Shown piece by piece: positions 40,448-48,793 of a DNA stretch of 64,000 nucleotides (positions within the stretch are counted from its first letter, which is position 1; each line of letters begins with the position of its first letter). The notes below the pieces were generated by a model, which had not been told where the DNA came from, searched no databases, and worked only from the letters and a program-made list of their open reading frames with translations. The stretch comes from Chloroflexota bacterium (GTDB lineage Bacteria > Chloroflexota > Anaerolineae > Anaerolineales > Villigracilaceae): NCBI GenBank assembly GCA_016191845.1, contig JACPVF010000003.1, positions 1 to 64,000 on the forward strand. The letters are read 5' to 3'. The translations under genes and the position numbers were made by a program.

Positions 40448-41014
40448 ATGGAATTGCTACTCAACATCTTCTCGGCTTTTGGGTTGTCGGCCAGCGCGGG
40501 ATTGAATGCCTATATTCCGCTCTTCATCGTCGGCCTGCTGGCCCATTACACTGACCTGATCCACCTGCAAAAACCCTGGGACACGCTCGCCAACCCGTGG
40601 ATCCTGATCCTGCTGGGCATTCTGCTCATCATCGAGATGCTGGCCGACAAAGTCCCCGCCGTCAACCACATCAACGACTTGATCCAGACCATCGTCCGCC
40701 CCGCGGCAGGAGCCATCGCCTTCGCCGCCTCGGCCAACGTCATCACCGACGTGCACCCCGTGCTGGCGCTGGCCTGCGGACTGTTGGTGGCAGGCAGCGT
40801 CCATGCCGCCAAGGCGCTGGCCGTACGTCCTGCTGTGACGGCCACCACGGGCGGGGCGGGCAATGTGCCCGTCAGTATTCTGGAAGACATTGTCTCCATG
40901 GTGGTGTCCTTCCTGTCGATCCTGCTGCCCATCATCGTCGGTACCCTGTTGATCGTCGTACTGGCTCTGGTCATCTGGTGGCTGTGGCGGCGGATGAACA
41001 GGGAAACCGCCTGA
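40448..41014 (+). CDS. DUF4126 membrane protein
   Basis: The 188-aa protein starts with SAFGLSASAGLNAYIPLFIV and has the conserved ADKVPAVNHINDLIQT and RPAVTATTGGAGNVPVSILE segments of DUF4126, with five or six helices. The function is unknown. AGGAGATTTCC precedes the ATG. Confidence 0.9.
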   Translation: MELLLNIFSAFGLSASAGLNAYIPLFIVGLLAHYTDLIHLQKPWDTLANPWILILLGILLIIEMLADKVPAVNHINDLIQTIVRPAAGAIAFAASANVITDVHPVLALACGLLVAGSVHAAKALAVRPAVTATTGGAGNVPVSILEDIVSMVVSFLSILLPIIVGTLLIVVLALVIWWLWRRMNRETA

Positions 41015-41099
41015 CCCCCCATTGTTCCTTGTCTGCATAACTTGACGTATAATTGCGCCAGTTAGCCAATGCCATTTTCAGTTCAAAAGGAGATGAGAA

Positions 41100-41288
41100 A
41101 TGAACGACCCCATGGGAACCCCAATGCCTGATGCTCCGAAGAAGAACAACACGCCCCTGATTATCGGGGTTGTCGTTGTGGTCCTGCTATGCTGCTGCTG
41201 TGTTGCTGGAATCGGCGGCTGGTGGCTGTGGAACAACGGCGACTCGCTGGTCTCTGGCTCGATGGGCGCGATCTCCCTCCTGGCCTAA
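41100..41288 (+). CDS. Small membrane protein with a CCCC helix, 62 aa
   Basis: A Pro/Lys-rich N-terminus, one transmembrane helix (LIIGVVVVVLLCCCCVAGIG) with four consecutive cysteines at its centre, then WWLWNNGDS. Such short DUF-like proteins are common in Chloroflexota, but I do not know a function. AAAAGGAG precedes the ATG, and TATAAT lies about 50 nt upstream. Confidence 0.75.
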   Translation: MNDPMGTPMPDAPKKNNTPLIIGVVVVVLLCCCCVAGIGGWWLWNNGDSLVSGSMGAISLLA

Positions 41289-41299
41289 TCGAAACAAGA

Positions 41300-41329
41300 A
41301 ACGACCTCCGTTATCGCGGAGGTCGTTTT
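41300..41329. terminator. Bidirectional terminator
   Basis: ACGACCTCCG / CGGAGGTCGT with a TTTT tail between the small membrane protein and the convergent thiamine operon; it overlaps the last codons of the DUF402 gene. Confidence 0.82.
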
Positions 41330-41772
41330 GATTTAAACCAAGTCTGCAAATCCGCCAATCCCTGCCGCGCGGACTGGCGCAAGTCCTCGGACAAGTCGGC
41401 AGCGGAAAACTCGTCCTCATCTAACACGGTCTGGATCCCGTCCGCGCTGACCCACAGGTCGAGGAACAGGTCCACGTACTCAACACGGCCGTCGCTCCAC
41501 GCGGCAGGCTGGGTGATGTTGCAATACCAGCCTTTCAGCGCGCCATCGTCGCGATCATAGATCTCAAAGATGTTGTACCATCGGGCCGAATAATACGTCT
41601 CCACAAAACGGTCGCCGCGCTTGAGGGTGATGTCCATAAAGGGGCGGTCGTCGCGGTCGAACAGCGCTTCGAGCGTCAACGAGTCGGGCGTGCGTTCAAG
41701 CACATCGCCTTCGTAGCGCCACATTTCCCTGCCCTGCGGATTCAGCTTCAAGACCAGCACACGCTCAGACAT
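41311..41772 (-). CDS. DUF402 family protein
   Basis: The 153-aa protein has the DUF402 pattern WYCNIT...VEYVDLFLDLWVSADG then VLDEDEF, with the metal-binding acidic residues of the FomD/nucleoside-phosphatase group. ATG 41772 is chosen; it overlaps the ATPase gene by 8 nt. As last gene of the TPP-riboswitch operon it might hydrolyse a nucleotide or thiamine phosphate, but this is only context. Confidence 0.85.
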   Translation of the reverse strand: MSERVLVLKLNPQGREMWRYEGDVLERTPDSLTLEALFDRDDRPFMDITLKRGDRFVETYYSARWYNIFEIYDRDDGALKGWYCNITQPAAWSDGRVEYVDLFLDLWVSADGIQTVLDEDEFSAADLSEDLRQSARQGLADLQTWFKSKRPPR

Positions 41773-42760
41773 TTGATAAACACTCCACATCAAAATGGAT
41801 TTGGATGGGTTCGCCGACCTTCGGCGCCTCTTTCAAATGGATGAACAAACCGCCCGCCAACTCAACCTTGAACTGGTCCCGTTGAAAGAGGACATCCTCC
41901 ACTCTGGCATTGACCTTTAACGGCCCCGTGCTCGACGGTTTGAGCAACAACCCCACCTGCTCCCCCACCGCATGGATGTGCTCGCATCGCAAGTCAACGA
42001 CGCCAAACGACGTCTCCACTTTTCTCTTCTCACTGATTACTCCTTCAACTACGTTCCCCACATTCAAAAACTTCGCCGCCCACGCCGAACCTGGATGGGA
42101 CCAGACCTCCGCAGGCGTACCCTCGCGGATAATGCGCCCATTATGCAGCAGCAGGATGCGGTCTGCAATGGTGAAGGCCTCCTCCTGGTCGTGCGTGACA
42201 TAGACAGCAGGGATGTGCGTCTCGTGCAGGATATGACGCAGTTCGTCGAGGACCTGGTCCTTGAGCGTGCGGTCCAGTGCACCGAGCGGCTCATCGAACA
42301 TTAACAGGCGCGGACGAATCGCCAGCGCGCGCGCCAACGCCACACGTTGCTGCTCGCCGCCCGAAAGCTCGGTCACCTTGCGAGATTCGAATCCCGTCAG
42401 ATTGACCAGCTTCAAAACTTCGGCGGCGCGTTCTTGAATTTGACTCTTCGACTGGTCGCGCATCTTCAAGCCGAAGGCGGCGTTGTCGAACACTGTCAGA
42501 TGCGGAAAAAGCGCGTAGTCCTGAAAGACCAGCCCAAAGTCGCGGAGGTGCGGCGGAGTCTGGGCCAGGTCAACGCCGTCGAAGCAGATGGCGCCCGATT
42601 CGGGCGATTCGAGTCCTGCGATCATCCGCAGCAGCGTAGACTTTCCGCTGCCCGAGGCGCCCAGCAGGCAGACCGTCTCGCCATCGGCGACGGTGAAGGA
42701 AACATTGCTGAGCAGGGGTTTGCCTTCGTAGGTTTTGGAGAGGTGGCGAAGTTCGAGCAT
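41765..42760 (-). CDS. thiQ: ABC transporter ATPase, thiamine-type (ThiQ-like)
   Basis: The 331-aa ATPase has Walker [11 protein letters not shown]-loop [10 protein letters not shown], signature [15 protein letters not shown], Walker [13 protein letters not shown] and switch VTHDQEEAF, plus a C-terminal TOBE-like domain of the MOI/FbpC-ThiQ class. The operon with ThiB- and ThiP-like genes and a TPP riboswitch indicates thiamine uptake. It overlaps thiP by 1 nt (TGATG). Confidence 0.88.
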   Translation of the reverse strand: MLELRHLSKTYEGKPLLSNVSFTVADGETVCLLGASGSGKSTLLRMIAGLESPESGAICFDGVDLAQTPPHLRDFGLVFQDYALFPHLTVFDNAAFGLKMRDQSKSQIQERAAEVLKLVNLTGFESRKVTELSGGEQQRVALARALAIRPRLLMFDEPLGALDRTLKDQVLDELRHILHETHIPAVYVTHDQEEAFTIADRILLLHNGRIIREGTPAEVWSHPGSAWAAKFLNVGNVVEGVISEKRKVETSFGVVDLRCEHIHAVGEQVGLLLKPSSTGPLKVNARVEDVLFQRDQFKVELAGGLFIHLKEAPKVGEPIQIHFDVECLSNV

Positions 42761-44403
42761 CAAAATTCTCCCGCGCCAGGCAGGCGCAGCTTTTCAATGG
42801 ATAGAATGCCGAGCAGGGTGATGCCCATCAAAATGGTGGACATGGCCATGGCCTGCCCATAGTTCAACCCGCCAGGCTGGGCAAGGAAGCGCGCGATGGC
42901 CACGGGCAGGGTTGGGAAGTCGGGGCGGGCCAACAGGGTGGCCGCGCCGAACTCGCCCAGTGAGACGGTGAACGCGAAGGTGGCCGCGGAAAGGATCGCG
43001 CGCGACAGGATCGGCCAATCGACCGTTTGCCAGACGCGCCAGGGAGAAGCTCCCAGCGTGGCGGCGGCGTGACGTAAGCGTTCGGGGATGGAGGTAATGG
43101 CAGGTTGAAGCGCGCGAACGACAAACGGCAAGGCGATGATGGTGTGGGCGAGAGGGATGATGAGGGGAGAAGATAAAAGTGAGAAGTGAGAAGTGAGAAG
43201 CAGACGGTTGAAGGTGACGATGAAGCCGAGGCCGAGGGTGACGGCGGATGCACCGAGTGGCAACATCAGCAGTGGGTCGAGGATGCGCTCGAAATGACCA
43301 GGGCGGGCCAGAGCGGAGGCCAACGGCAGACCCAGCAACAGCGACAGGGCCACCGTCGCGGCAGCGTAGGTCAGCGAGTTGCGAGCCGCTTCGGCGGGCG
43401 GAACGTAGAAGATCGAGCCGCGGCGGTTGACGAAGAGTTCACTGTAATAAGACATCGTCAGGCCGTATTGGACGTCGCCGCGTTGGCCGCGGTCGGCTTC
43501 GAGGCGGGTGATGGAACGGATGGGGAGAGCGATCAGTGGGAGGACGAAGAAAGAGGAAAGAAGAAAGATGATAGAAGCGGTGTAGAGTTTCTCGGTGAGG
43601 GTGCGCGGACGACGCGCGGTGGACGGGCGTGGAGCGGTTGGGACGAGCATCTGTGCGGAGAGGCGGCTGTACAGAATGGAGAAGGTCAACGTGCAAAGCA
43701 GTTGAATGACGGAAAGCAGCGCGGCCATTGGCAGGTCCAGCAGTTGCAAAGCCTGAATGTAAATTTCCACTTCGAGCGTGGCGAATTTCGCTCCACCCAG
43801 CAGCAGGATGACGCCGAAGCTGGTGAAGTCGAATAGGAAAACCAGCAATCCCGCCGCCAGCAACGGGACGCGCAACAACGGCAGGATGACGTGGGTCCAC
43901 ACCTTGAGCGGATTCGCGCCGAGCGTGCGCGCGGCGGCTTCGAGGCGCGGGTCAAGCTGGGTCAGCGCGTTGCCCACGATGCGGATGATGATGGTGGTAT
44001 TGTAGAAGACGTGGGCGAGGAGGATGAGAGCAAAGGGTGAAAAGTTGAAAGTTGAAGAAGGGGCAAGGAAAGACAGCCAGCCGCGCGGACCGAATAAAGC
44101 ATTGAAACTCGAAGCCACAACCACGGTCGGCAGCATGAAGGGGATGGCGGTCATGGCACGCAGCAGGGATTTGCCGCGAAAGTCGAAACGAGCGAAGAGA
44201 TAGGCGGCGGGCAATCCGAGCAGGAAGGTCAGGAAAGTGGAGAGGAAGGCTTGATAAAAGGTGAATGATAGGGCGCGCCAAGCAAGAAGGAAATTGTCCA
44301 AGGTGAAGACGGATGTGTCGAGCGTCAGGCCGAGGATGCGCGCGAGAGGATAGAAGAAGAACAGCGCGAGGAAGAGGATGGCGGGCAGGGAGCGAAGTTT
44401 CAT
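42760..44403 (-). CDS. thiP: ABC transporter permease, fused two-domain ThiP-like
   Basis: The 547-aa protein has two permease halves with 12 helices, each with an EAA-type loop (AARTLGANPLKVWTHVILPL and AAATLGASPWRVWQTVDWPI), as in ThiP or FbpB. ATG 44403 gives MKLRSLPAILFLALFFFYPL; an upstream extension is only repeat DNA. Two low-complexity stretches, LLTSHFSLLSS and SSTFNFSPF, interrupt loops and are encoded by short repeats (43179-43200 and about 44036-44060), probably insertions of simple repeats. Confidence 0.88.
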   Translation of the reverse strand: MKLRSLPAILFLALFFFYPLARILGLTLDTSVFTLDNFLLAWRALSFTFYQAFLSTFLTFLLGLPAAYLFARFDFRGKSLLRAMTAIPFMLPTVVVASSFNALFGPRGWLSFLAPSSTFNFSPFALILLAHVFYNTTIIIRIVGNALTQLDPRLEAAARTLGANPLKVWTHVILPLLRVPLLAAGLLVFLFDFTSFGVILLLGGAKFATLEVEIYIQALQLLDLPMAALLSVIQLLCTLTFSILYSRLSAQMLVPTAPRPSTARRPRTLTEKLYTASIIFLLSSFFVLPLIALPIRSITRLEADRGQRGDVQYGLTMSYYSELFVNRRGSIFYVPPAEAARNSLTYAAATVALSLLLGLPLASALARPGHFERILDPLLMLPLGASAVTLGLGFIVTFNRLLLTSHFSLLSSPLIIPLAHTIIALPFVVRALQPAITSIPERLRHAAATLGASPWRVWQTVDWPILSRAILSAATFAFTVSLGEFGAATLLARPDFPTLPVAIARFLAQPGGLNYGQAMAMSTILMGITLLGILSIEKLRLPGAGEF

Positions 44404-44413
44404 AGTAGGAAAC

Positions 44414-44499
44414 GTCATTGCGAGGAGCGTTCTTTGCGACGAAGCAATCTCCAAATTACATGAGATTGCTTCGTCGGGCTTCGCCCTCCTCGCAATGAC
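44414..44499. repeat. Dispersed palindromic repeat, family 1 copy C
   Basis: GTCATTGCGAGGAG ... GAAGCAATCTC / GAGATTGCTTC ... CTCCTCGCAATGAC, inserted between thiB and thiP. Confidence 0.85.
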
Positions 44500-44505
44500 A
44501 TTATG

Positions 44506-45567
44506 TTATCGAACCACTGTCTCCGTCCACGCATTGATCCACGATTCGCGGTTGGCGGCGATGGAGGCGGGATCGAGCGAGGTGGAGGCGGACGCCGTGT
44601 CGGCATACTGGGTGAAGGCATCGGGCACGGTGGCCTTCGTGCTGACGGGCAGGACGAACATCTGCATCGGCATGTCGTTCTGGAAGTCGGCGCTCAACAT
44701 GAAGTCCACGAATTTCTGCGCAAGGTCGGGGTGGGCAGTCCCTTTGAGGATGCCAACAAACTCGATTTGACGGAAGCAGGTGTCGGGTCCGAGGATGGAG
44801 GCGGTGGGCGCTTCGTCCACGGGAGGGTCGGCGAAGAGGAATTCCGCGGCAGGGCTGGTGGCGTACGAGACCACCATCGGCTGCGGCCCCTTGCCCGACG
44901 ATCCGCTGAAGTTGGTGTAGTAGGCCGTCTCCCAGCCGTCGGTCACGACCAGGCCGTTGTCGCGCAGTTGCGTCCAGTAATCGAGATAGCCCGTCTCACC
45001 GAAGTGCTTGATGGTGGCCAGCAGGAACGCCAGCCCAGGCGACGAGGTGGCGGGATTCTCAACCGCCAGCAGACCCTTATACTCGGGCTGGGTCAGGTCT
45101 TCGAGGCTTTGCGGCACGGACAGGTTCTTCTCGGCAAAGTAAGCCTTATCGTAGTTGATGCAGACATCACCGTAGTCGACGGGCAGGGCGCGCTTCTGCG
45201 CGTCAAGCTGAAACTCGGCGGGGATGTCGGCCAGGGCGGGCGAAGCGTAAGCCTCGAAGATGTCGGCCTCCAACGCGCGCGAGAGGAAGGTGTTGTCCAC
45301 GCCGTAGAACACGTCAGCCAGCGGCGCGTCCTTCGAGAGGATGGCCTTGTTCAACGCAGAGCCCGCGTCGCCACTCGGCATGAAGACCAGTTTGGCGTTG
45401 TTGGCCTGCTCAAACTCGGCGACCACTTCCTTGCTGACAGCAAAGGAGTCGTGGGTCATGACAGTGAGGGTGACAGGGCCGCTGGGGGTAGGCGTTTCCG
45501 TAGAGGCAGGCGTGCAGGCGGCCAGCAGAAGGCAGAAGGCGGAAAGTAGAAGAGTGAGTTTTTTCAT
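44506..45567 (-). CDS. thiB: Thiamine-type ABC transporter substrate-binding lipoprotein (ThiB-like)
   Basis: The 353-aa protein begins with a lipoprotein signal, MKKLTLLLSAFCLLLAAC, then VTLTVMTHDSFAVSKEVVAE, as in ThiB, and has the ADVFYGVDNTFLSRAL and ALPVDYGDVCINYDK segments of that family. It catches thiamine outside the membrane and hands it to ThiP/ThiQ. GAAAGG lies before the ATG. It starts 3 nt after thiN. Confidence 0.92.
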   Translation of the reverse strand: MKKLTLLLSAFCLLLAACTPASTETPTPSGPVTLTVMTHDSFAVSKEVVAEFEQANNAKLVFMPSGDAGSALNKAILSKDAPLADVFYGVDNTFLSRALEADIFEAYASPALADIPAEFQLDAQKRALPVDYGDVCINYDKAYFAEKNLSVPQSLEDLTQPEYKGLLAVENPATSSPGLAFLLATIKHFGETGYLDYWTQLRDNGLVVTDGWETAYYTNFSGSSGKGPQPMVVSYATSPAAEFLFADPPVDEAPTASILGPDTCFRQIEFVGILKGTAHPDLAQKFVDFMLSADFQNDMPMQMFVLPVSTKATVPDAFTQYADTASASTSLDPASIAANRESWINAWTETVVR

Positions 45568-45570
45568 GGA

Positions 45571-46218
45571 TTACCTTTCTTGAGATGTGCGGCGATGGAC
45601 GACGAGCAGCAGGCCCGAGCGGATGCGGACCGTGGCCCGTTCGCCCAGCAGTTCGTTGCTGATGCCGCGCGTTTTATCTGGATACAACGTTTCATCGGAC
45701 AGGGGCCAGCGCAGCCCATCGGTGCGGACGCCTTCGACGGGCACGCCCCACGGGATCAGCGAGACCAGCTCCCCGCTCCGCCCGTGGACCTCGGCCTGAC
45801 TCCGACAAAAATAGAGTTCCTCCACCCCATCGTCGAGGCGGAGGTCGAGATTCAGGAGTCGGGCATCGGAAAGAAGGGCGATGTTGCCGAGGGTCTGGTC
45901 GAGGCGGCCGCCCAGGGCGCCGACGATGATGACCTGTTCGGGCTGCATCTCAGCGGCGTGTTGCAGGGCCAGTTCGAGGTCGGTCTCGTTCTTGTCGCGC
46001 GGGAATTGGATGACTTTCGTACCCTGGTCGGTCAAAGGTCGCAGGTCCAAGGTCAAAGAGTCGAGGTCGCCGACGATCAGGTTCGGAGTCAGGCCCAGGG
46101 TCAGGGCGTTGTGCGTTCCCCCGTCGGCGGCGATGATGAAATCATCCGCGTGGAGGAGCGCGCGGGCAGCGTCGAGGTCGGGCAGTTGGCCGTTGGCGAA
46201 GATCAGAATTCTGTGCAT
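45571..46218 (-). CDS. thiN: Thiamine pyrophosphokinase
   Basis: The 215-aa enzyme has the TPK motifs AADGG, GDLDS, DKNETDLELA and GALGGRLDQTLGNI. It converts imported thiamine and ATP to thiamine pyrophosphate and AMP, the ligand of the riboswitch upstream. It is the first gene of the operon thiN-thiB-thiP-thiQ-DUF402 (minus strand). Confidence 0.95.
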   Translation of the reverse strand: MHRILIFANGQLPDLDAARALLHADDFIIAADGGTHNALTLGLTPNLIVGDLDSLTLDLRPLTDQGTKVIQFPRDKNETDLELALQHAAEMQPEQVIIVGALGGRLDQTLGNIALLSDARLLNLDLRLDDGVEELYFCRSQAEVHGRSGELVSLIPWGVPVEGVRTDGLRWPLSDETLYPDKTRGISNELLGERATVRIRSGLLLVVHRRTSQER

Positions 46219-46260
46219 AGTTGAAACCTGCCCCCTCCGCCCTTCCCTGCGGTCAGGGCA

Positions 46261-46295
46261 CCTCCCCCATTTTCGCTTCGCGAAAATGGGGGAGG
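46261..46295. repeat. Strong palindrome between terminator and thiN
   Basis: CCTCCCCCATTTTCGC / GCGAAAATGGGGGAGG with a 3-nt loop, a 16-bp perfect stem in the thiN leader, likely a dispersed repeat. Confidence 0.7.
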
Positions 46296-46307
46296 ATGGG
46301 TGGGGGT

Positions 46308-46338
46308 AAAAAAACCATCCTCCAGGCGGAGGATGGTT
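46308..46338 (-). terminator. Terminator of the TPP riboswitch
   Basis: On the minus strand AACCATCCTCC / GGAGGATGGTT (loop 4 nt) with a T7 tail, 16 nt after the aptamer. It is the expression platform. Confidence 0.9.
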
Positions 46339-46353
46339 GACGAGTCAAGAGAG

Positions 46354-46438
46354 TCCCTCCGCTGGTATGATCCAGATCAGGTGATGCGGGTCGAGCGTGG
46401 TACGCTCCTCTCAGCCTGTAACACAGGCTCCCCGTTCG
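46354..46438 (-). promoter_or_regulatory. TPP riboswitch (THI element)
   Basis: The minus strand contains the conserved aptamer parts in order: GGGGAGCC, GGCTGAGAGG, GACCC, ACCTGATCTGGATCATACCA and GCGGAGGGA. It precedes the thiN-thiB-thiP-thiQ operon and is followed by an intrinsic terminator, so TPP should end transcription. Confidence 0.95.
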
Positions 46439-46449
46439 ATTGTGGCGTG

Positions 46450-46478
46450 AGTATAGGACCGGGCCGTGGGAATGTCAA
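46450..46478 (-). promoter_or_regulatory. Promoter of the thiamine operon
   Basis: Minus strand consensus TTGACA (46473-46478), 17 nt and TATACT (46450-46455); the start is near 46443, just before the riboswitch. Confidence 0.85.
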
Positions 46479-46495
46479 GTCAAATATTGTTCCTG

Positions 46496-46501
46496 TATAA
46501 T
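46496..46501 (+). promoter_or_regulatory. -10 box of a probably leaderless methyltransferase gene
   Basis: TATAAT ends 6 nt before the ATG at 46508 and no Shine-Dalgarno is present. The -35 position overlaps the -35 of the divergent thiamine promoter. Confidence 0.6.
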
Positions 46502-46507
46502 ATCCGC

Positions 46508-47242
46508 ATGACTGATCGCAACTTCGAAAAAGCCGCCTTGCGCGGAGAACCGTCCTATGTATGGAGAGCGGGGCAGCAGCGCCGCCTGGAGATGATCAAA
46601 CAAGCCGCGGGCGAGCGCATCCGCGGACAGGTGCTGGAGAACGGCTGCGGCGTGGGTATGTACGTCGAAAAGCTGACCGAGCTGGGGGCGCAGGTGGTCG
46701 GGTTGGAATTCGACTTCGAGCGGGCCGTGGAAGCGCACCAGCGTTCGGCGCACATCTTCAACGCGGCGGGAGAATTCGTCCCGCTGCCCGCCTCGACCTT
46801 TGACCTGATCCTCAGCCACGAGGTGATCGAACACGTCCAGGATGACCGCGCCGCCGTGCGCGAGATGGTGCGCCTGTTGAAACCAGGCGGACGCGCCGTG
46901 ATCTTCTGTCCGAACCGTGGATATCCGTATGAGACACACGGCATCTACTGGAAGGGACAGTATCACTTCGGCAACAAGTTGTTCGTGAACTATCTGCCGC
47001 GCGTCTGGCGCGACAAGTTGGCCCCGCACGTGCGCATCTACTCCCGCGGCGATATGCAGAAGCTGTTCGACGGCCTGCCCGTCAAATTCATCGAGCGAAC
47101 CGTCATCTTCGGCGCGTACGACAACATCATCGCCCGCTTTGGTCCGCTGGGCAAGGTATTGCGCGGCGTGCTGCAATTTCTGGAGAGGACTCCGTTGCGC
47201 GAGTTGGGGCTGTCCCATTTTTGGGTGGTGGAGAAGGTGTGA
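46508..47242 (+). CDS. SAM-dependent methyltransferase
   Basis: The 244-aa protein has motif I VLENGCGVGMYVEKL, DLILSHEVIEHVQDD and LKPGGRAVIFCPNRGYPYET, the Methyltransf_11 pattern seen in lipid/quinone-type and glycan-associated methyltransferases. The substrate is unknown. The start MTDRNFEKAALRGEPSYVWR is chosen at 46508, right after the -10 box. It overlaps the GNAT gene by 4 nt. Confidence 0.88.
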   Translation: MTDRNFEKAALRGEPSYVWRAGQQRRLEMIKQAAGERIRGQVLENGCGVGMYVEKLTELGAQVVGLEFDFERAVEAHQRSAHIFNAAGEFVPLPASTFDLILSHEVIEHVQDDRAAVREMVRLLKPGGRAVIFCPNRGYPYETHGIYWKGQYHFGNKLFVNYLPRVWRDKLAPHVRIYSRGDMQKLFDGLPVKFIERTVIFGAYDNIIARFGPLGKVLRGVLQFLERTPLRELGLSHFWVVEKV

Positions 47243-47754
47243 TCCTCGAGCCCGCCTCCCTCACCGCCCCGCGCGGACTAGCCGAACTGCTCGCCGATCT
47301 GGGCGATGGTGAGAATGGTTTCAACGGCACGGCGGTCGGCCGTGGCGAAATGACCATCCCTGAATACCTGCAATCCTGCGTGGACATGACCGACGCGTCC
47401 AGGCTCAAGCCAGGCTATGTGCCGCAGACCGTCTTCTGGGTCATCGACGAGGCGGGCGAAGCGGTGGGACTGGTACGGGTGCGGCATTACCTCAACGAAA
47501 AACTGCGCGAGCACGGTGGGCACATCGGCTATTACATCCGCCCGAGTCAGCGCGGAAAGGGGTACGCTACGCAAGCCCTGCGGCTGGCGCTCGGGGAACT
47601 CAAGCAACTCGGCCAGGACCGCGCCATGCTCAGCACCGACAAGACCAACCTATCGTCCAGGCACGTGATCGAGGTCAACGGCGGGGTGCTTGAACGCACA
47701 GGTCTCAACGAGGACGGCACGGAATTTTGTATCTACTGGATTGAGATCGCATAA
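47239..47754 (+). CDS. GNAT-family N-acetyltransferase
   Basis: The 171-aa product shows the GNAT core VGLVRVRHYLNEKL, then GHIGYYIRPSQRGKGYATQA, the acetyl-CoA pyrophosphate loop (R/QxxGxG/A), and a C-terminal NGGVLERTG. Start GTG 47239 has GGAG 5 nt upstream and overlaps the methyltransferase stop. The substrate is unknown. Confidence 0.88.
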   Translation: MILEPASLTAPRGLAELLADLGDGENGFNGTAVGRGEMTIPEYLQSCVDMTDASRLKPGYVPQTVFWVIDEAGEAVGLVRVRHYLNEKLREHGGHIGYYIRPSQRGKGYATQALRLALGELKQLGQDRAMLSTDKTNLSSRHVIEVNGGVLERTGLNEDGTEFCIYWIEIA

Positions 47755-47759
47755 GGCAC

Positions 47760-48434
47760 ATGCTCACTCCCACCGAATTCTCCCGCATTCAACTTTCCCT
47801 GCCCATCCTGCAAGGCGCGGATTCGCAACTGGCGCGCGAGTTCCAGCAGGCGGCCTTTCTGGCACGCGTGCCTGTGGGGCACGACGTCTTCGTCGAAGGC
47901 GACCGCGTGGATGCCATCGCGCTGCTGATCTCGGGCGTGGTGCGCGTCTACAAGATCGGCGAGACGGGACGCGAGATCACGCTCTACCGCTTCGGGCTGG
48001 GCGAGAGTTGCATCCTGACCGCCAACGCCATCCTCAGCCGCCAGTCCTTCCCCGCGGTCGCCACCGTCGAGCAGGAAGCCGAGGCGGTGATGATCCCCTC
48101 GGACATCTTCCGCGACTGGGTCAAGCGCTACGACCCGTGGCGTGAGTTCGTCTTCGACCTGCTCTCACAGCGGCTGGCCAGCGTCATGGAGGTTGTGGAC
48201 GAAGTGGCCTTCCACCGCATGGACTCGCGCGTGGCGTCCCTGCTGCTGGAGCGTTGTCGGCGCGGGAACCCGATCAAGGTCACGCATCAGGAGATCGCCG
48301 CTGAGTTGGGCAGCTCACGCGAGGTCATCAGCCGCCTGCTGGAGGATTTCAGCGGGCGTGGCTGGATCCAGGTGCGGCGCGGCGAGGTCGAGGTGTTAGA
48401 TGTCGACGGGTTGGAGGAACGGATCAAGGTCTAA
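47760..48434 (+). CDS. Crp/Fnr-family transcriptional regulator
   Basis: The 224-aa protein has an N-terminal cyclic-nucleotide-binding fold (VFVEGDRVDAIALLISGVVR) and a C-terminal winged helix (VTHQEIAAELGSSREVISRL). It lacks the N-terminal cysteine cluster of FNR, so its sensing differs; a NO- or haem-sensing DNR-like role is possible. It starts 5 nt after the GNAT gene and is followed immediately by a Crp/Fnr-type palindrome. Confidence 0.93.
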   Translation: MLTPTEFSRIQLSLPILQGADSQLAREFQQAAFLARVPVGHDVFVEGDRVDAIALLISGVVRVYKIGETGREITLYRFGLGESCILTANAILSRQSFPAVATVEQEAEAVMIPSDIFRDWVKRYDPWREFVFDLLSQRLASVMEVVDEVAFHRMDSRVASLLLERCRRGNPIKVTHQEIAAELGSSREVISRLLEDFSGRGWIQVRRGEVEVLDVDGLEERIKV

Positions 48435-48476
48435 TGTGACAATGTCACAGACAACTGTCCTGGCTTGTCCTATACT
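48435..48476 (+). promoter_or_regulatory. Crp/Fnr-type operator and promoter
   Basis: TGTGACAATGTCACA (48435-48449) is a perfect inverted repeat around AAT. TATACT lies at 48471-48476 with a poor -35. With the start near 48483 the palindrome is centred at about -41, the class II activator position. Confidence 0.75.
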
Positions 48477-48515
48477 GGGGGCATCCATTCAAACCATGAC
48501 TCAAGGAGATTTGAC

Positions 48516-48716
48516 ATGACCCCCAATGTTGGAAATACCGACCGCATCATCCGTCTCGTCGTCGCCGTGCTGTTCGCTGCCTTGTACTTCGGCGGTGTCG
48601 TGACGGGCACTTTTGGCATCGTTCTGCTGGTGCTCGGCGTGGTCTTCGCGCTGACCGCCGCCGTGTCCTTCTGCCCGCTGTATCTGCTCTTCAAGCTCAA
48701 CACCCGCGCGAAATAA
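48516..48716 (+). CDS. Small DUF2892 (YgaP-type) membrane protein
   Basis: The 66-aa protein begins MTPNVGNTDRIIRLVVAVLF and has two helices and the end CPLYLLFKLNT, the DUF2892 pattern (the membrane part of YgaP and many stand-alone proteins). AAGGAG precedes ATG 48516. It is probably the direct target of the upstream Crp/Fnr regulator. Confidence 0.92.
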   Translation: MTPNVGNTDRIIRLVVAVLFAALYFGGVVTGTFGIVLLVLGVVFALTAAVSFCPLYLLFKLNTRAK

Positions 48717-48745
48717 GAACCCGCACCGCCCATTGGCGGTATGAG

Positions 48746-48778
48746 AAAAAACGGGATGAACCTATCATCCCGTTTTTG
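48746..48778. terminator. Bidirectional terminator
   Basis: AAAAACGGGATGA / TCATCCCGTTTTT with a 5-nt loop between DUF2892 and hisE. Confidence 0.88.
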
Positions 48779-48793
48779 ATTCCGCGCATGGAG

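Noticed and set aside
44503-45549. Plus-strand open frame of 348 codons
   Set aside because: Exactly antisense to thiB, which has a lipoprotein signal and family motifs; the antisense reading has none.
46496-46501. TATAAT as part of the thiamine promoter
   Set aside because: It is on the other strand from the thi operon and its spacing fits the methyltransferase gene instead.
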